DNA from: Leguminivora glycinivorella
Lineage: Eukaryota; Arthropoda; Insecta; Lepidoptera; Tortricidae
Length of the DNA: 64,000 bases
Direction of reading: 5' to 3'
NCBI RefSeq assembly: GCF_023078275.1
Contig: NC_062977.1
Span: forward strand, 19,700,585 to 19,764,584
In this document: piece after piece, positions 18,701 through 24,304 of the stretch
How the letters are laid out: every line of letters starts with the position of its first letter
How positions within the stretch are numbered: the first letter of the stretch is position 1
Position numbers and translations under genes: made by a program
The notes under the pieces: generated by a model
What the model was told of the DNA's origin: nothing
What the model saw: the letters and a program-made list of their open reading frames with translations, nothing else
Databases searched by the model: none

Positions 18701-19925
18701 TTAGAACCACGGTATGCCATAAAAAGTCCCAAGCCTAGTTATAATAATATAAATACAGCAACATAACTAAGTAGTGTTTTTTTAACCGAAGAAAATAAAA
18801 TCCTTATCTGTAACATTTGTCATTCCAGTTCGTGACGTCATGCTCCAAGCCACCAGTACTCGGGTTCGCGCACCTCAAGCCTCCATTTTCTATCCGCTGC
18901 GTTGAAGTCGGGGACGATGAAGACACAGGAGACACGATAGGTAAAACATAGTCTCCTTGTTATTCTATGAAAAATTAGGAGACTAAATAATTAATGAATC
19001 TGGTTGTACTTACGTTATTATATCGCTATTGCTGTGATATGTTTCGGGCCAATTTAGAGGCTTCAGCATATATGACTCCACGCGGCGGCTAAACTCCGTG
19101 GACTGTATCGATACAATAACATGAGTGCAACCGTATATTCATTAATTATTTGAATATGTCTCACGAAAGTTGAACGTGTATAATTAGAAAACCCTTAAAT
19201 ACAATTGCTATTCAAATAAGAAGCAGCTGAAATTGCGGCGCTGGGCTGGCAACCTGTCACTGCCATATCACAATTTCGTAATCAACCTTAATAGGGATGA
19301 CGACTACATTAAAAAATGACATTCTGTTTAGTCCGGCAATTAGATCGTCTACAATTACTGAACACATATTTTTCGCTTTATCTAGTAATCAATAAAAAAA
19401 TACAAAAGATACAGGGCATCAAAGTTCCGGAGTGGGGGCTTGTGACGTCACTGTTAGGTAAAAATTTTACCTAGGCGTGACGTCACACAAAACTTCAACG
19501 CACTGTACCGTCATTTTTCGTTTACGAGAAAAAAGAAAAAATGTGTCCAAAATTTTTTTGATGATCTGACGGACTAAATTTTTTTTTTTAAGTCGTCTCG
19601 CCTATTACTAAGCGCAGTACTGAAGCTTGAGCAGTTTCATGTGCTTTGCCTCCCCTTTGCACCTGCCCCGTTTGCCCCCTTTGCCTTTGAACTCAGAACC
19701 ATCGGTTTAGCAGGCAATACAAAGTAATTTAATATTTCAAATTTTGTTACAGGCAGCGTAATCCGCGGTTTCTTCACCATTCGCAAGAAAGACCCGCTGA
19801 ACCGTCTACCCACTTCATCTACTTGCTTCAATCTACTCAAACTGCCAAATTATCAGAAGCGGAGTACACTGCGAGACAAACTACGTTATGCTGTCAATAG
19901 CAACACTGGATTTGAGCTATCCTAA
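575..19925 (+). CDS. UBE3B: UBE3B-type HECT E3 ubiquitin ligase, 17 exons, 5' end off window
   Basis: Ubiquitin-protein ligase: it accepts ubiquitin from an E2 as a thioester on a HECT cysteine and passes it to substrates. Exons: 575-763, 1065-1256, 3706-3852, 5237-5415, 6696-6820, 7884-8055, 9235-9353, 10951-11123, 11555-11635, 11842-12040, 12456-12619, 14337-14483, 15568-15683, 16335-16464, 17345-17508, 18829-18940, 19753-19925. All introns are GT-AG and all phases fit. The HECT domain spans roughly the exons from 11842 to the end. Recognisable family signatures include DEAGIDQDGVFKEFLEE, LQLFEFIGRMLGKAVYE, NYIHLMAHFRMHTQIK and the active-site segment LPTSSTCFNLLKLPNY; the protein ends TGFELS. 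UBE3B is favoured over UBE3C or other HECT ligases because the match, recalled from the animal family, runs end to end, including the region before the domain. The IQ-motif N-terminus lies outside. Oddities: a one-base frame break at the start of exon 17345 and tandem copies of several exons. UBE3B as the family: high confidence. Confidence 0.93.
1065..1256 (+). CDS. UBE3B: UBE3B exon b
   Basis: Acceptor tttcaacag ending 1064, donor gtgagt at 1257; 64 codons, phase 0 on both sides. Peptide includes FNTLEGNYALCLLANLVQLA, a leucine-rich helical stretch typical of the region upstream of the HECT domain. The following intron contains the nested minus-strand receptor-like gene. Confidence 0.88.
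1381..1386 (-). terminator. Polyadenylation signal of the nested receptor-like gene
   Basis: Plus-strand tttatt reads aataaa on the minus strand, about 70 bases beyond the stop codon at 1458-1460. Position and sequence fit a canonical animal poly(A) signal; not proven. Confidence 0.55.
1458..2927 (-). CDS. Secreted class I cytokine-receptor-like protein (Domeless/gp130-like ectodomain), intronless
   Basis: Single open frame of 489 codons plus stop. Residues 1-18 form a signal peptide (MRVFAALCLLTVLRGTRA). Two Ig-like domains follow, with cysteine pairs at about 48/95 and 144/186. Then comes a cytokine-receptor homology module: the pattern C212-x8-C221-x-W223, further cysteines at 259, 284 and 289, and a second fibronectin-like domain (about 305-417) ending in YWSEP (406-410), a degenerate WSxWS box. 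At least five N-x-S/T sites are visible. Residues 430-489 are acidic and helical with possible heptads and four cysteines. There is no hydrophobic segment long enough for a membrane anchor, so the product is probably secreted. In insects the known receptors of this class are Domeless and its short paralogue Et/Latran, which act in JAK/STAT signalling. A soluble form could bind ligand as a decoy or carrier; that is inference. The gene lies inside a UBE3B intron on the opposite strand. Confidence 0.8.
   Translation of the reverse strand: MRVFAALCLLTVLRGTRACWGPRLRIYGVEQNYDHHIAQFGDTITIFCTGTNSRNLNMIHQTNSMDDGIQPTRIVNRTTIMLIANPEIESHEYTCVDEGNNCVAKLMVNVKPVITIESPNVQYKRNDNEVNYIVPVGEDYEVICSGNSNLRIRRDGQNVQTRRINNTAVVATKRHEKEQLQLWYECEHELNYGSASLVVAFDYQPAAENFWCIEYNFQISCQWSMVGQYVTFTLFYEDEDGNVMRLYEDHIGNKKTRSCEWSMDDVWSHGLKVGENLSLVMQSCNPIFCSNETYHFNMDQIKKIDSIVGLKLLKTWPQTAAISWIELDNSFADNFGPLLEYKVTYRLPGIPEQELKASSLRVNCKRELEGIPINACEAKLQLPCPGKRYEIKVYRKRKGTPRIDAYWSEPANITLRTEVIRIGMEAMDLICEDESELIELQDELKAMERKINLIKRSCEDKNLDVCSQTLSSVCIDLNNTVDELERGRK
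2928..3705. other. Rest of UBE3B intron, upstream of the nested gene
   Basis: Contains whatever promoter serves the nested minus-strand gene; no TATA box or initiator is clear enough to call. A pyrimidine microsatellite (tctctgtctctctatctctc type) lies at about 3520-3560. No other feature is recognised. Confidence 0.4.
3706..3852 (+). CDS. UBE3B: UBE3B exon c
   Basis: Acceptor gccaacag ending 3705, donor gtaaat at 3853; 49 codons, phase 0 both sides. Peptide includes WHPVLGWFSQ, matching the conserved WHP(V/I)LGW segment of UBE3B. Confidence 0.9.
3894..4345. mobile_element. MITE with agagatgggccgaatattc terminal inverted repeats
   Basis: The left end starts agagatgggccgaatattcg and the right end is its complement, ending atattcggcccatctct. 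Internal tracts repeat ccgaatattcgg on both strands. About 450 bp with no open frame for a transposase. Superfamily not determined. Confidence 0.75.
4443..4602. mobile_element. Short MITE with gccacttgcaccaa ends
   Basis: Terminal inverted repeats gggccacttgcaccaa (left) and ttggtgcaagttggcc (right) enclose about 130 bp of non-coding sequence. Length and structure fit a MITE. Confidence 0.7.
4605..4740 (+). repeat. SINE-like repeat, 3' end with gatgatgat tail
   Basis: Holds the block gcagtcgctttcgtaaaact and then ggctcccatgagccgcggcg with a (gat)n end. The same sequence, inverted, is at 40218-40345. A repeat with this 3' end is common in moth genomes; I infer a SINE or a LINE-derived tail. 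Confidence 0.65.
4821..4914 (+). repeat. LINE/SINE 3' end with taaataaataaata tail
   Basis: Reads aaaggttgactggtagagaa, then atggcattaagttcgcc, then caataaaggttaaataaata. A minus-strand copy of the tail is at 58206-58283 and a diverged plus-strand copy at 57353-57420, so it is a dispersed retroposon 3' end. Confidence 0.65.
4927..5100. mobile_element. MITE with agtgatgtgc ends
   Basis: Left end agtgatgtgccgacggaaag and right end ctttccgcaacttgcacatcact-type complement (shown here as ggaaagtttccgcaac then ttgcacatcact). Inner arms repeat ggaaagtttcc. No coding capacity. Confidence 0.7.
5237..5415 (+). CDS. UBE3B: UBE3B exon d
   Basis: Acceptor actttcag ending 5236, donor gtaaga at 5416; ends two bases into an arginine codon completed by the next exon. 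Peptide starts LSLLWGAPLLKKML; the rest (GEEGAGPSQPSTPVQSNNP) is a low-complexity linker before the next conserved block. A partial copy of its 3' end with its donor lies about 460 bp downstream. Confidence 0.85.
5830..5883 (+). pseudogene. Partial duplicate of UBE3B exon d 3' end with donor
   Basis: The stretch tataaggagggcttttgagg, followed by ctagaattaataggtaagat, repeats the end of exon 5237-5415 with few changes (copied from about 5382-5421). There is no acceptor in front, so it is probably not spliced in. Confidence 0.7.
6175..6265 (-). repeat. LINE-derived 3' tail fragment
   Basis: Starts with a T run and reads acggcccgcctgatgg, gcggtcaccgtaacctatgg and acgcctgcaac, a phrase common to a dispersed lepidopteran retroposon 3' end read on the minus strand. 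A related plus-strand copy with an A tail is at 52085-52203. Another scrap is at 12325-12357. Confidence 0.6.
6696..6820 (+). CDS. UBE3B: UBE3B exon e
   Basis: Acceptor attttcag ending 6695, donor gtaaga at 6821; one base in, one base out. Peptide NKNYRKLGSPDCTKAALICS then YHTALQTMTQVKLDILTG matches the UBE3B segment around LQTLTQLRLDILSG. Confidence 0.92.
7339..7842 (+). pseudogene. RTE-like LINE 3' fragment, frameshifted
   Basis: C-terminal end of a non-LTR retrotransposon protein. The first frame gives DRIRNTILRPRTGLTDV and WDWAGHVYRMPD. After a frame change near 7650-7680 the second frame gives RRRGRPRQRWRDELD and DRDAWRNFRAAFAQQWD. The WAGH and GRP-RW-D signatures and the DR-W-AFAQQW end are typical of RTE-type and related LINEs. 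A short (aat)n tail follows the stop at 7830-7832. 5' truncated; dead copy. Confidence 0.8.
7884..8055 (+). CDS. UBE3B: UBE3B exon f
   Basis: Acceptor gtttccag ending 7883, donor gtgagt at 8056. Peptide CNQDEILYSLWQFLCTLGPN then FQMLILFADCMTHYV aligns with the UBE3B block containing the conserved LWRF and LILFCDC motifs. Sits right after the RTE fragment. Confidence 0.92.
8056..9234. other. UBE3B intron; possible tRNA-like repeat
   Basis: At about 8936-9050 a block includes ggttcaattcc (9019-9029), matching the pol III B-box consensus. The upstream A-box is not convincing. The rest shows no feature I can support. Confidence 0.3.
9235..9353 (+). CDS. UBE3B: UBE3B exon g
   Basis: Acceptor tttttcag ending 9234, donor gtgagt at 9354; one base in, one base out. 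Peptide LDDMEMYEQQEPFKLQDFVN then FLNMFVYKSI matches UBE3B (the ILDD-E-YE and SFLN-FV-K pattern). Confidence 0.92.
9756..10798 (-). pseudogene. Non-LTR retrotransposon (Jockey/CR1-like) 3' part, 5'-truncated
   Basis: Minus-strand frame from about 10797 down to a stop at 9985. It begins in the reverse transcriptase active-site region (NDISLLF, equivalent to ADDTSLLF). It continues with LNINLTKTKLIQF, MLGITIDSNVNWKKHI and LLSYGIMLWGNS, all standard for the RT thumb region of Jockey/CR1-like LINEs. The 3' end carries an (atatg)n simple-repeat tail at about 9756-9775. The 5' truncation point lies about 25 bp from the duplicated UBE3B exon at 10824. The open frame of about 237 codons after the first Met suggests a fairly young insertion. 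Confidence 0.85.
10824..10913 (+). pseudogene. Extra copy of acceptor and 5' part of UBE3B exon h
   Basis: A 90-bp unit (intron end, acceptor ccacag, and the first 53 bases of the exon) is repeated without a difference at 10914-11003. If the upstream acceptor at 10860 were used, the frame would hit taa at 10926-10928, so only the downstream acceptor gives a full product. Confidence 0.85.
10951..11123 (+). CDS. UBE3B: UBE3B exon h
   Basis: Acceptor gtccacag ending 10950, donor gtaaac at 11124; two bases in, phase 0 out. Peptide includes LLLVLYRRDCRRSYTPDNHW, nearly the family consensus (LYERDCRR-F-P-DHW), just before the HECT domain. Confidence 0.93.
11361..11495. mobile_element. Palindromic MITE, copy 1 (ccgatccgatatcgga family)
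   Basis: Ends are gtgcgttttcacattatccg and its complement (cggataatgtgaaatcgcac); inner arms carry gatatcgga palindromes. The same element is at 23672-23806 with most bases shared, including catccatac-like and gaaatccttccg core blocks. Confidence 0.75.
11555..11635 (+). CDS. UBE3B: UBE3B exon i
   Basis: Acceptor attttcag ending 11554, donor gtaaca at 11636; 27 codons, phase 0. Peptide VLVQKTPHMIAHGERVRLFR corresponds to the IPH-I-H--RV-LFR block of UBE3B at the start of the HECT region. Confidence 0.9.
11842..12040 (+). CDS. UBE3B: UBE3B exon j (HECT N-lobe start)
   Basis: Acceptor ttacccacag ending 11841, donor gttagt at 12041. Peptide includes RRARLVEDGYRQLAALPSRA and EQGLDEAGIDQDGVFK, the strongest HECT N-lobe signature in the gene. 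Two shortened copies of this exon and its flanking intron follow downstream. Confidence 0.95.
12101..12330 (+). pseudogene. Two degraded tandem copies of UBE3B exon j plus flank
   Basis: The copy at about 12101-12264 has cttcataaacgaacaagggc and gtatagatcagg, then a gttagt donor-like site and the same following intron text (ggcagggtcgccatgta). An internal deletion has removed the middle of the exon. The second copy starts at about 12265 after cttgcag and stops near 12330, where it runs into a retroposon scrap. Neither keeps an intact frame. Confidence 0.75.
12456..12619 (+). CDS. UBE3B: UBE3B exon k (HECT N-lobe)
   Basis: Acceptor gtttcag ending 12455, donor gtaaga at 12620. Peptide FLEETIKRVFDPSLNLFRVT then LYPSPTS and LQLFEFIGRMLGKAVYE, all core HECT signatures. 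Three more copies of this exon lie in the next intron. Confidence 0.95.
12722..13385 (+). pseudogene. Three tandem pseudo-copies of UBE3B exon k
   Basis: Units begin at about 12722, 12977 and 13232 (period about 255 bp), each with the exon plus the same flanking intron (gttacgcgaagcttagacct). All three share an 11-base loss between gaagagcgcc and gacc(t/c)cgtgtc that shifts the frame, plus changes at the exon start; the last lacks several more bases. They retain gtatgag donor-like ends but no good acceptor. Dead copies, expanded after the shared deletion arose. Confidence 0.85.
13550..13767. mobile_element. Helitron-like non-autonomous repeat, copy 1
   Basis: Starts TC(catac), has taatattataaatgggaaag near the 5' end, cacgacaaaacggagc in the middle and ends gcgagcaaaagctag followed by t. 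A TC start, a CTAG end and no inverted repeats are Helitron-type features. Related copies: 14576-14818 and 21339-21586. Confidence 0.55.
13920..14275 (-). repeat. LINE 3' end with (ttcta)n tail, plus a short internal inverted repeat
   Basis: A plus-strand (tagaa)n tract followed by ttaattttattcgcacacac looks like the reversed 3' tail of a LINE. A small inverted repeat (atggtttgacc ... ggtcaaaccat) lies at 14018-14073. No reliable protein match. Confidence 0.4.
14337..14483 (+). CDS. UBE3B: UBE3B exon l
   Basis: Acceptor actttcag ending 14336, donor gttagt at 14484; 49 codons, phase 0. Peptide GIVVDVPFASFFLSQVLGQ then IDELPSLDRDLYRSLTYIK matches the HECT segment VDVPFA-FFLSQ-L of UBE3B. Confidence 0.95.
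14576..14818. mobile_element. Helitron-like non-autonomous repeat, copy 2
   Basis: tcatatactaatattataaa at the start, cacggcaaaacggagcg in the middle, gtcgcaggcaaaaactag at the end; same layout as 13550-13767. Confidence 0.55.
15568..15683 (+). CDS. UBE3B: UBE3B exon m
   Basis: Acceptor tgttttcag ending 15567, donor gtaagt at 15684; ends two bases into a lysine codon. Peptide GDISTLELTFSVDEERLGE then HELVPGGKAIPVTNEN, the conserved HEL-PGG(K)-IPVTNEN block of HECT ligases. Confidence 0.95.
15885..16113 (-). pseudogene. Non-LTR retrotransposon C-terminal scrap
   Basis: Minus-strand frame 16113 to a stop at 15976 reads HRFTVSIPKIRTKHFASTFL then RTAKEWNALPESVFPQEYNL, the usual end of lepidopteran Jockey-like RT proteins. 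It is followed on the same strand by a 3' UTR-like stretch containing gtgatcgtggtcaaacgtct. Heavily 5'-truncated. Confidence 0.7.
16335..16464 (+). CDS. UBE3B: UBE3B exon n
   Basis: Acceptor tgttacag ending 16334, donor gtatgt at 16465; one base in, phase 0 out. Peptide INYIHLMAHFRMHTQIKDQ then GFRTIINPEWLSLFSTPE, the HECT stretch with the conserved LFS-PEL that continues in the next exon. Confidence 0.95.
16656..16973. mobile_element. MITE with ggccatttttttcaaagttg ends
   Basis: Left arm ggccatttttttcaaagttg then tccaccccacttttttt; right arm is its complement ending aaaaaaatggcc. A second inverted repeat (ccgttaccgccatac ... gtatgaaaaaatggtaacgg) sits inside at about 16801-16845. Non-coding. 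Confidence 0.75.
17345..17508 (+). CDS. UBE3B: UBE3B exon o (HECT), copy 1, with one-base frame break
   Basis: Acceptor tttttgcag ending 17344, donor gtacgt at 17509. Should read LQRLISGDN..., then RRHTQYYGGFHDSHRVVCWL and RAMFLK. The first copy reads agcgggacaac where the later copies read agcggcgacaac, so the normal frame meets tag at 17378-17380. Downstream of the break the frame is intact and continuous with the next three copies. A weak acceptor AG at 17360-17361 would enter the correct frame while dropping the LQRLIS codons. Either a base was lost in assembly or this allele is altered. Confidence 0.88.
17509..17994 (+). CDS. UBE3B: Three additional in-frame tandem copies of UBE3B exon o
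   Basis: Units 17509-17670, 17671-17832 and 17833-17994 are each exactly 162 bp (54 codons). One open frame runs through all of them. Each unit starts with what is a donor site (gtacgtttgataagcgg), here also readable as VRLISG, which mimics the QRLISG of the real exon start. Each copy ends ctcaag followed by gtacg, so there are four usable donors. Differences are few: D to Y at the start of unit 3, EN to EK and E to G near the end of unit 4. No unit has a good acceptor of its own. Whether the extra units enter mRNA is unknown. Confidence 0.7.
18040..18130 (+). pseudogene. Degraded fifth copy of UBE3B exon o 3' half
   Basis: ggatgtgggatggaatgttc then gggacttcactgagaaagag and cgcgccatgctcctcgag repeat the exon's WDVLQRDFSE-ERAMFLK coding with several changes, ending where gtaag would be (taag). 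Out of frame and without an acceptor. Confidence 0.65.
18310..18744. repeat. Long foldback element, arms of about 190-200 bp
   Basis: Left arm from ttataattaggcttaggac through ggcataccgtggttctaaaa, repeated agtcaa units and tcattttaatcgaacgtag. The right arm is its complement, ending cccaagcctagttataa. The loop is about 50 bp (ttttttgctattattatata region). Non-coding; a MITE or foldback transposon sitting between UBE3B exons o and p. Confidence 0.8.
18829..18940 (+). CDS. UBE3B: UBE3B exon p
   Basis: Acceptor cattccag ending 18828, donor gtaaaa at 18941; phase 0 in, one base out. Peptide FVTSCSKPPVLGFAHLKPPF then CVEVGDDEDTGDT, the HECT C-lobe entry (FVTSCSRPPLLGF). Confidence 0.95.
19441..19487. 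repeat. Small perfect-type palindrome with two TGACGTCA sites
   Basis: tgtgacgtcactgttaggta then aaaattttacctaggcgtga and cgtcaca form a hairpin with one mismatch zone; each arm holds tgacgtca, the CRE core. Found in the last UBE3B intron. Could be a MITE remnant or a bZIP site pair. Confidence 0.5.
19753..19925 (+). CDS. UBE3B: UBE3B last exon, HECT C-lobe with catalytic cysteine
   Basis: Acceptor tgttacag ending 19752; stop taa at 19923-19925. Peptide SVIRGFFTIRKKDPLNRLPT then SSTCFNLLKLPNYQKRSTLR and VNSNTGFELS. The thioester cysteine codon is tgc at 19824-19826. The canonical -4 to -6 hydrophobic end of HECT proteins is retained (FELS terminus). Confidence 0.96.
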
Positions 19926-19959
19926 ACGTATTACGTGACAAGTAGGGTTCAAATTTAGG

Positions 19960-20365
19960 GGATGACTAGGTGAATCGTTTGACCACTTCATCCACGACAA
20001 ACTGCTGTACTATGAGAAGCTGAGTATGGATGTAAGCTTCCTTAAAATGTGACGTGTCAAAAGTGTTATAACCACGAAACAAAGTTTTCAAATTTTCATC
20101 ATACATGGCTAAGAACACTGACGGCCAATTCGGCTTTCAATCAAAAAAAAACGAAATCTAAATCGGTTCATCCATAGAAAGCTACTTAACGATGGCACAG
20201 ACAGACACGTCAAACTTATAACACCCCGTCGTCCAAGTCGTTTTTACGTCGGGGGTTAAAAATGGCTTTGTGGTGTGCCCACTTGGTTTAACTTGAAACT
20301 GCCAAAATAATAAAATAAACTGCGCTACGGTTTGATCTTTCCTAAACATGATAGATGTTCAGTAT
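19960..20365 (+). pseudogene. Degraded copies of the UBE3B last exon
   Basis: At about 19972-20050, tgaatcgtttgaccacttca then caaactgctgtactatgaga and agctgagta follow the exon text (tgaaccgtctacccacttca ... caaactgccaaattatcaga) with a deletion between, and continue past the stop region. A second block at about 20275-20350 repeats aaactgccaaa and ctttcctaaacatga. Diverged and non-coding; similarity judged by eye. Confidence 0.5.
20308..20317 (+). terminator. Possible UBE3B polyadenylation signal
   Basis: aataataaaataaa about 385 bases after the stop offers an overlapping aataaa hexamer. Other hexamers occur in this AT-rich region, so this is only a candidate. Confidence 0.25.
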
Positions 20366-20932
20366 AACATATTGCGATAACTCACTAACCCCGACAGGAA
20401 TCGGACAAGATTAAAAGGGTTTTCACATCACTTGCCCGAGGCAAATGCTTGTGTCAAACAAGGCACTTCTAGAACTGAGGTGCTTCGCGCGGCAATAACT
20501 CGCGAGGCACATTCCGTATTGGTACGACAGAGCCAGCAAACGAACGCTACGACAGCAGTCCTACCTGTAGCTTTAGCAATATAGTTACCTAAAACTGATC
20601 ATATTCTGAGCTGTCAGTTTGAACAAAATGAGAAAATTATAGCTATGTGGAGGGGATAGCTGTGCGTGACGCATACCCTTCGCCCCCTGTAATCCCCTGA
20701 GATACCTGTTTTTGAGTTCTGCGCAATAACGGTCAGCGCTAGTTTACTGTCGCTACTTTTAATAGATGTAGCTAATATCTTTGACTGCCCAACTTCATTG
20801 AACATAAATAACATTATGTGATGTGATGCGAGCGATGAGTGTGAATTTAAAATCCGAAAAAAAAAAATATTTTGTTAACCCATCAGAATTATTATAAGAG
20901 TTTTGAATGATTCACGGTTATTTTCATTATAA

Positions 20933-21044
20933 TTATATTGACCGGGATATAAACCGTGATCACCTTTTTGATTTTTGTCAAGCTCCTGATATTTCGACGC
21001 AGTTGCATGCATCATAATCACGGTCTATATCCCGGTCAATATAA
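20933..21044. repeat. Inverted repeat, ttatattgaccgggatata arms
   Basis: Left arm ttatattgaccgggatataa then accgtgat; right arm atcacggtctatatcccggt then caatataa. Arms of about 28 bp, spacer of about 55 bp. MITE-like. Confidence 0.65.
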
Positions 21045-21338
21045 GTCATCAGAATTATTCATTAGTTACGTTTATATGATGCAGGGAATTGATTTGAATA
21101 ATTTAAAACATTTAGTACCATTTTGGGTGTTTATAAATAATTACACGCAGCAAATGCATGTTAACTTAAGTACATTAATCGCTTTTATCATGTAAAAACA
21201 ACATTTAATGCAGAATGAAAATATTTACTTTGCCTTTATAGCTAAGATTAGCTACTGTAAAAATTACATTTAGTTTTACCCGATGCGAGAATGCTCCATA
21301 AGTGTTGCAAAATCATTTTTTAGACTATTTTGGGATTA

Positions 21339-21586
21339 TCCATACTAATATTATAAATGGGAAAGTGCGTGTGTCTGTTCTGTTTGTCCGTCTTTCACGG
21401 CAAAACGGAGCGACGAATTGGTGTGATTTTTTAAGTGGAGATAGGGAGTGGAGGGATGGAAAGTGACATAGGCTACTTTTTGTCTCTTTCTAACCCCCCT
21501 CATCCCTGAAATGGGGGGTGGAAGTTTGTATGGAGCATTCCGCAATATTCGAATTAAACGCGAGCGAAGCCGCGAGCAAAAGCTAG
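21339..21586. mobile_element. Helitron-like non-autonomous repeat, copy 3
   Basis: Starts tccatactaatattataaa, carries cacggcaaaacggagcgacg and ends gccgcgagcaaaagctag followed by t. Best preserved of the three copies. Confidence 0.6.
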
Positions 21587-23671
21587 TTTGATATGAAAAA
21601 ATCCTGCGCTACAGATATTCAAATATCTTGAACAAACAACATTTATCACGAGATAGAAATTTGTGTGAATAATAAATACATTCTATTAAAGAAATTGGAG
21701 AAAACCCTTAACTTTGTTATGTATGAAGCCTAATATTACTGATACGAATTATTTATACTGTATCTGTTAGAAATGTTAGTTCTTACTTAATGTTAGATTA
21801 CTGTCATGAATTAGTTACTATATAATGTGTGTGCGTGTTATAATAATGAATATTTCCATATATAAATACGAAGTCAACCCGTCAGTAACTTGTGTACATA
21901 GACAATAATGTAATTTTAGGTATTTTAAAATTAGTTACATGTTTATTTTTATGTGCAATAGGTATCGGAGAAAGGAATTGAACGCTATTTTTAGTTAAGT
22001 TACTAGGCTTACTCAGAGCGAGCAGCGTAGCGAGGTAAATACCAAATATAGGCGTGCCTCGGGCGAGGCAGCGTTTCCCTTGGCAGATAGTGCGTACAAG
22101 AAGTTTACATTGGCCATTTGCCGCGCGAGGATATTGCTAGGCGACGCTGCTAGCTCTGTGTGTTCTGGCCTATTATTTTTGGAAGTAAATCTAAAAAAAT
22201 TTAAAAGGATCCTGTAGTCGAAGAGATCATATGACTATGTATGTTCATAATATTTTGCCGTTGAAGCTATCTTGGTACTATGGGTGTGGAATTTAGTTTA
22301 GATGTAAAGTGCTTTCTTCCACATGGCATTTGTTTAAAAACTAACTAATGAGATTTATTTAGGTAATAGATCAAAAGTAACGACGAGACATTTTTAGGGT
22401 TCCATATTTTTTATAATTTGGCCACACAAAACAGAACTAAATTAACTAAAAATAAAATTTGCCCTCATACCCATTAATTATGACATTTCCACACTGGTCT
22501 TTGCAAATAGCCGGGGGCACACAAAGCGAGACCATGCACAACGGTCTAATTTTATAAAAAAAAAACACAGTTCGACAACGTAATATCGACTAAATCCCAG
22601 CTCTCGGTCATGTCACCCAACATTCCTAAAATTCCTCCCGCGTGCACGGAACTCGCGCGCCGACTGTATGTAGTATGTAGATGTGCCATGGCTGAGTCAA
22701 AGCGCGCTTGCCTCAGTCGAGGCATGTCTACAATGCGCGAGCACATTGCCTCGCGGCGTGCATCGCTCTGTGTGGACCCGGCTAATGGCGTGAAAATTAA
22801 CTTGATCCGAATCTGCTTACCTATTTATCAAGAACATATTGATTTTAGGTCATTACTATTGGCTTACAAACAGGAATATCCCGTTATTTATACTATAAAA
22901 CACATATATCATTTGTTAATAATACTAATATATTTAATTCGTTAATTTTCTTACATTAGTGCAATTTATTTTTATGCCAGTTATCATAATTCTGTATTCG
23001 ATACAAACAAAACCGTGTAACTTCGATATTGTCTATCTCCAACTCTCCAAAATGTTAGAAAGATCATCTAAACTATATGTACAGTTGTTATCAGATCGAT
23101 ACATCAGAGCTGAAAACTATACAATAAGTACAATCAATTGGGATTATACTTCCTAGGCCACCGTAGAACCTTGTCACAGTAAGCGTTTAAGGGTTCTAGA
23201 GTGGCCTGGCGTTGGATTCAATTTGTTTGACCGTACGTGAACGTTAACGCTTTTCCAGTCCGCATAAATCTACAATTTTTCCCTAAACTTCAATACATAT
23301 TTGATGATGATGATGATGATGATTCGTTTGAAGACAAGTCACATTTTCCGATAATACAAATTAATTTGAACCTTAAATCGGAACGCTATTGAAATTATAC
23401 TGTGTAATGTGTTTGATCGTTCTTTTCTCATGAGATTCATTTACATATTCATTGCAATCTAATTACTTACAACCTTTACCAGACAAATAAAGTGCGATAT
23501 TAATTTTAATTGCGTTTTATAACCAACAAAATTCGTCCCGGATTACTTACATCACATGGTTCAAATAACATGAAAAAACTTTAGTTTTAGAGTCCATGTA
23601 CGGAAAAGAGTTAACGTGTTGATAAAGATAACAGATGCATTGTTCAAATATTCAAATATCTATGAACAGTA

Positions 23672-23806
23672 AATGCGTTTTCACATTATCCGATCCGATA
23701 TCGGATGTCGGACCGATATCCCATACATTACATGCCCCATCTTGGATTTTTTCCATTGAAATCCTTCCGGCACCCGATACCGGATCGGATAATGTGAAAA
23801 CGTACT
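23672..23806. mobile_element. Palindromic MITE, copy 2 (ccgatccgatatcgga family)
   Basis: aatgcgttttcacattatcc at the left end, ggatcggataatgtgaaaac at the right end; partner of 11361-11495. Confidence 0.75.
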
Positions 23807-24304
23807 AAGGCCGCTTCGATATATCTGATATGATAACTATATTTGCACGTTTTGAAGCTCTATGTAAATACTATTCATTAAACAAACTACTTTTATATAG
23901 AATCTAACCCTGAAAAAAGATTGTATTTTGTAGTGGTGTTTCCATTTTGTTTTATAACTTTTAGGTATTTACTATACATGAACTCTGACATAAATCGGGA
24001 TAAGGAAATTTTGTACTAGCCACGTAAATATGTTGTATGACACAATGTGATTCTCTGTGATAATATAATTGATATTTATTAAAATTGAGTATTATTTATG
24101 TATATCACCTCTTCAATAATTCCTTACTTAAATATCTAATATTATTGTTTGTTTCGTTTTCTTTCAACCCCTTATTTGCCAAGAGTGGCACTGAAGCTTT
24201 AGTAGTTTCATGTGTTCTGCCTATCCCTTTATGGGATACAGGCGTGATTGTATGTATTGTATGTATGTATGTATTGTTTGTTTGTTGTAGTAGGTAACAA
24301 CCAT

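Noticed and set aside
23303..23324. (gat)n tract considered as a SINE tail
   Set aside because: No recognisable retroposon body next to it; treated as a simple microsatellite.
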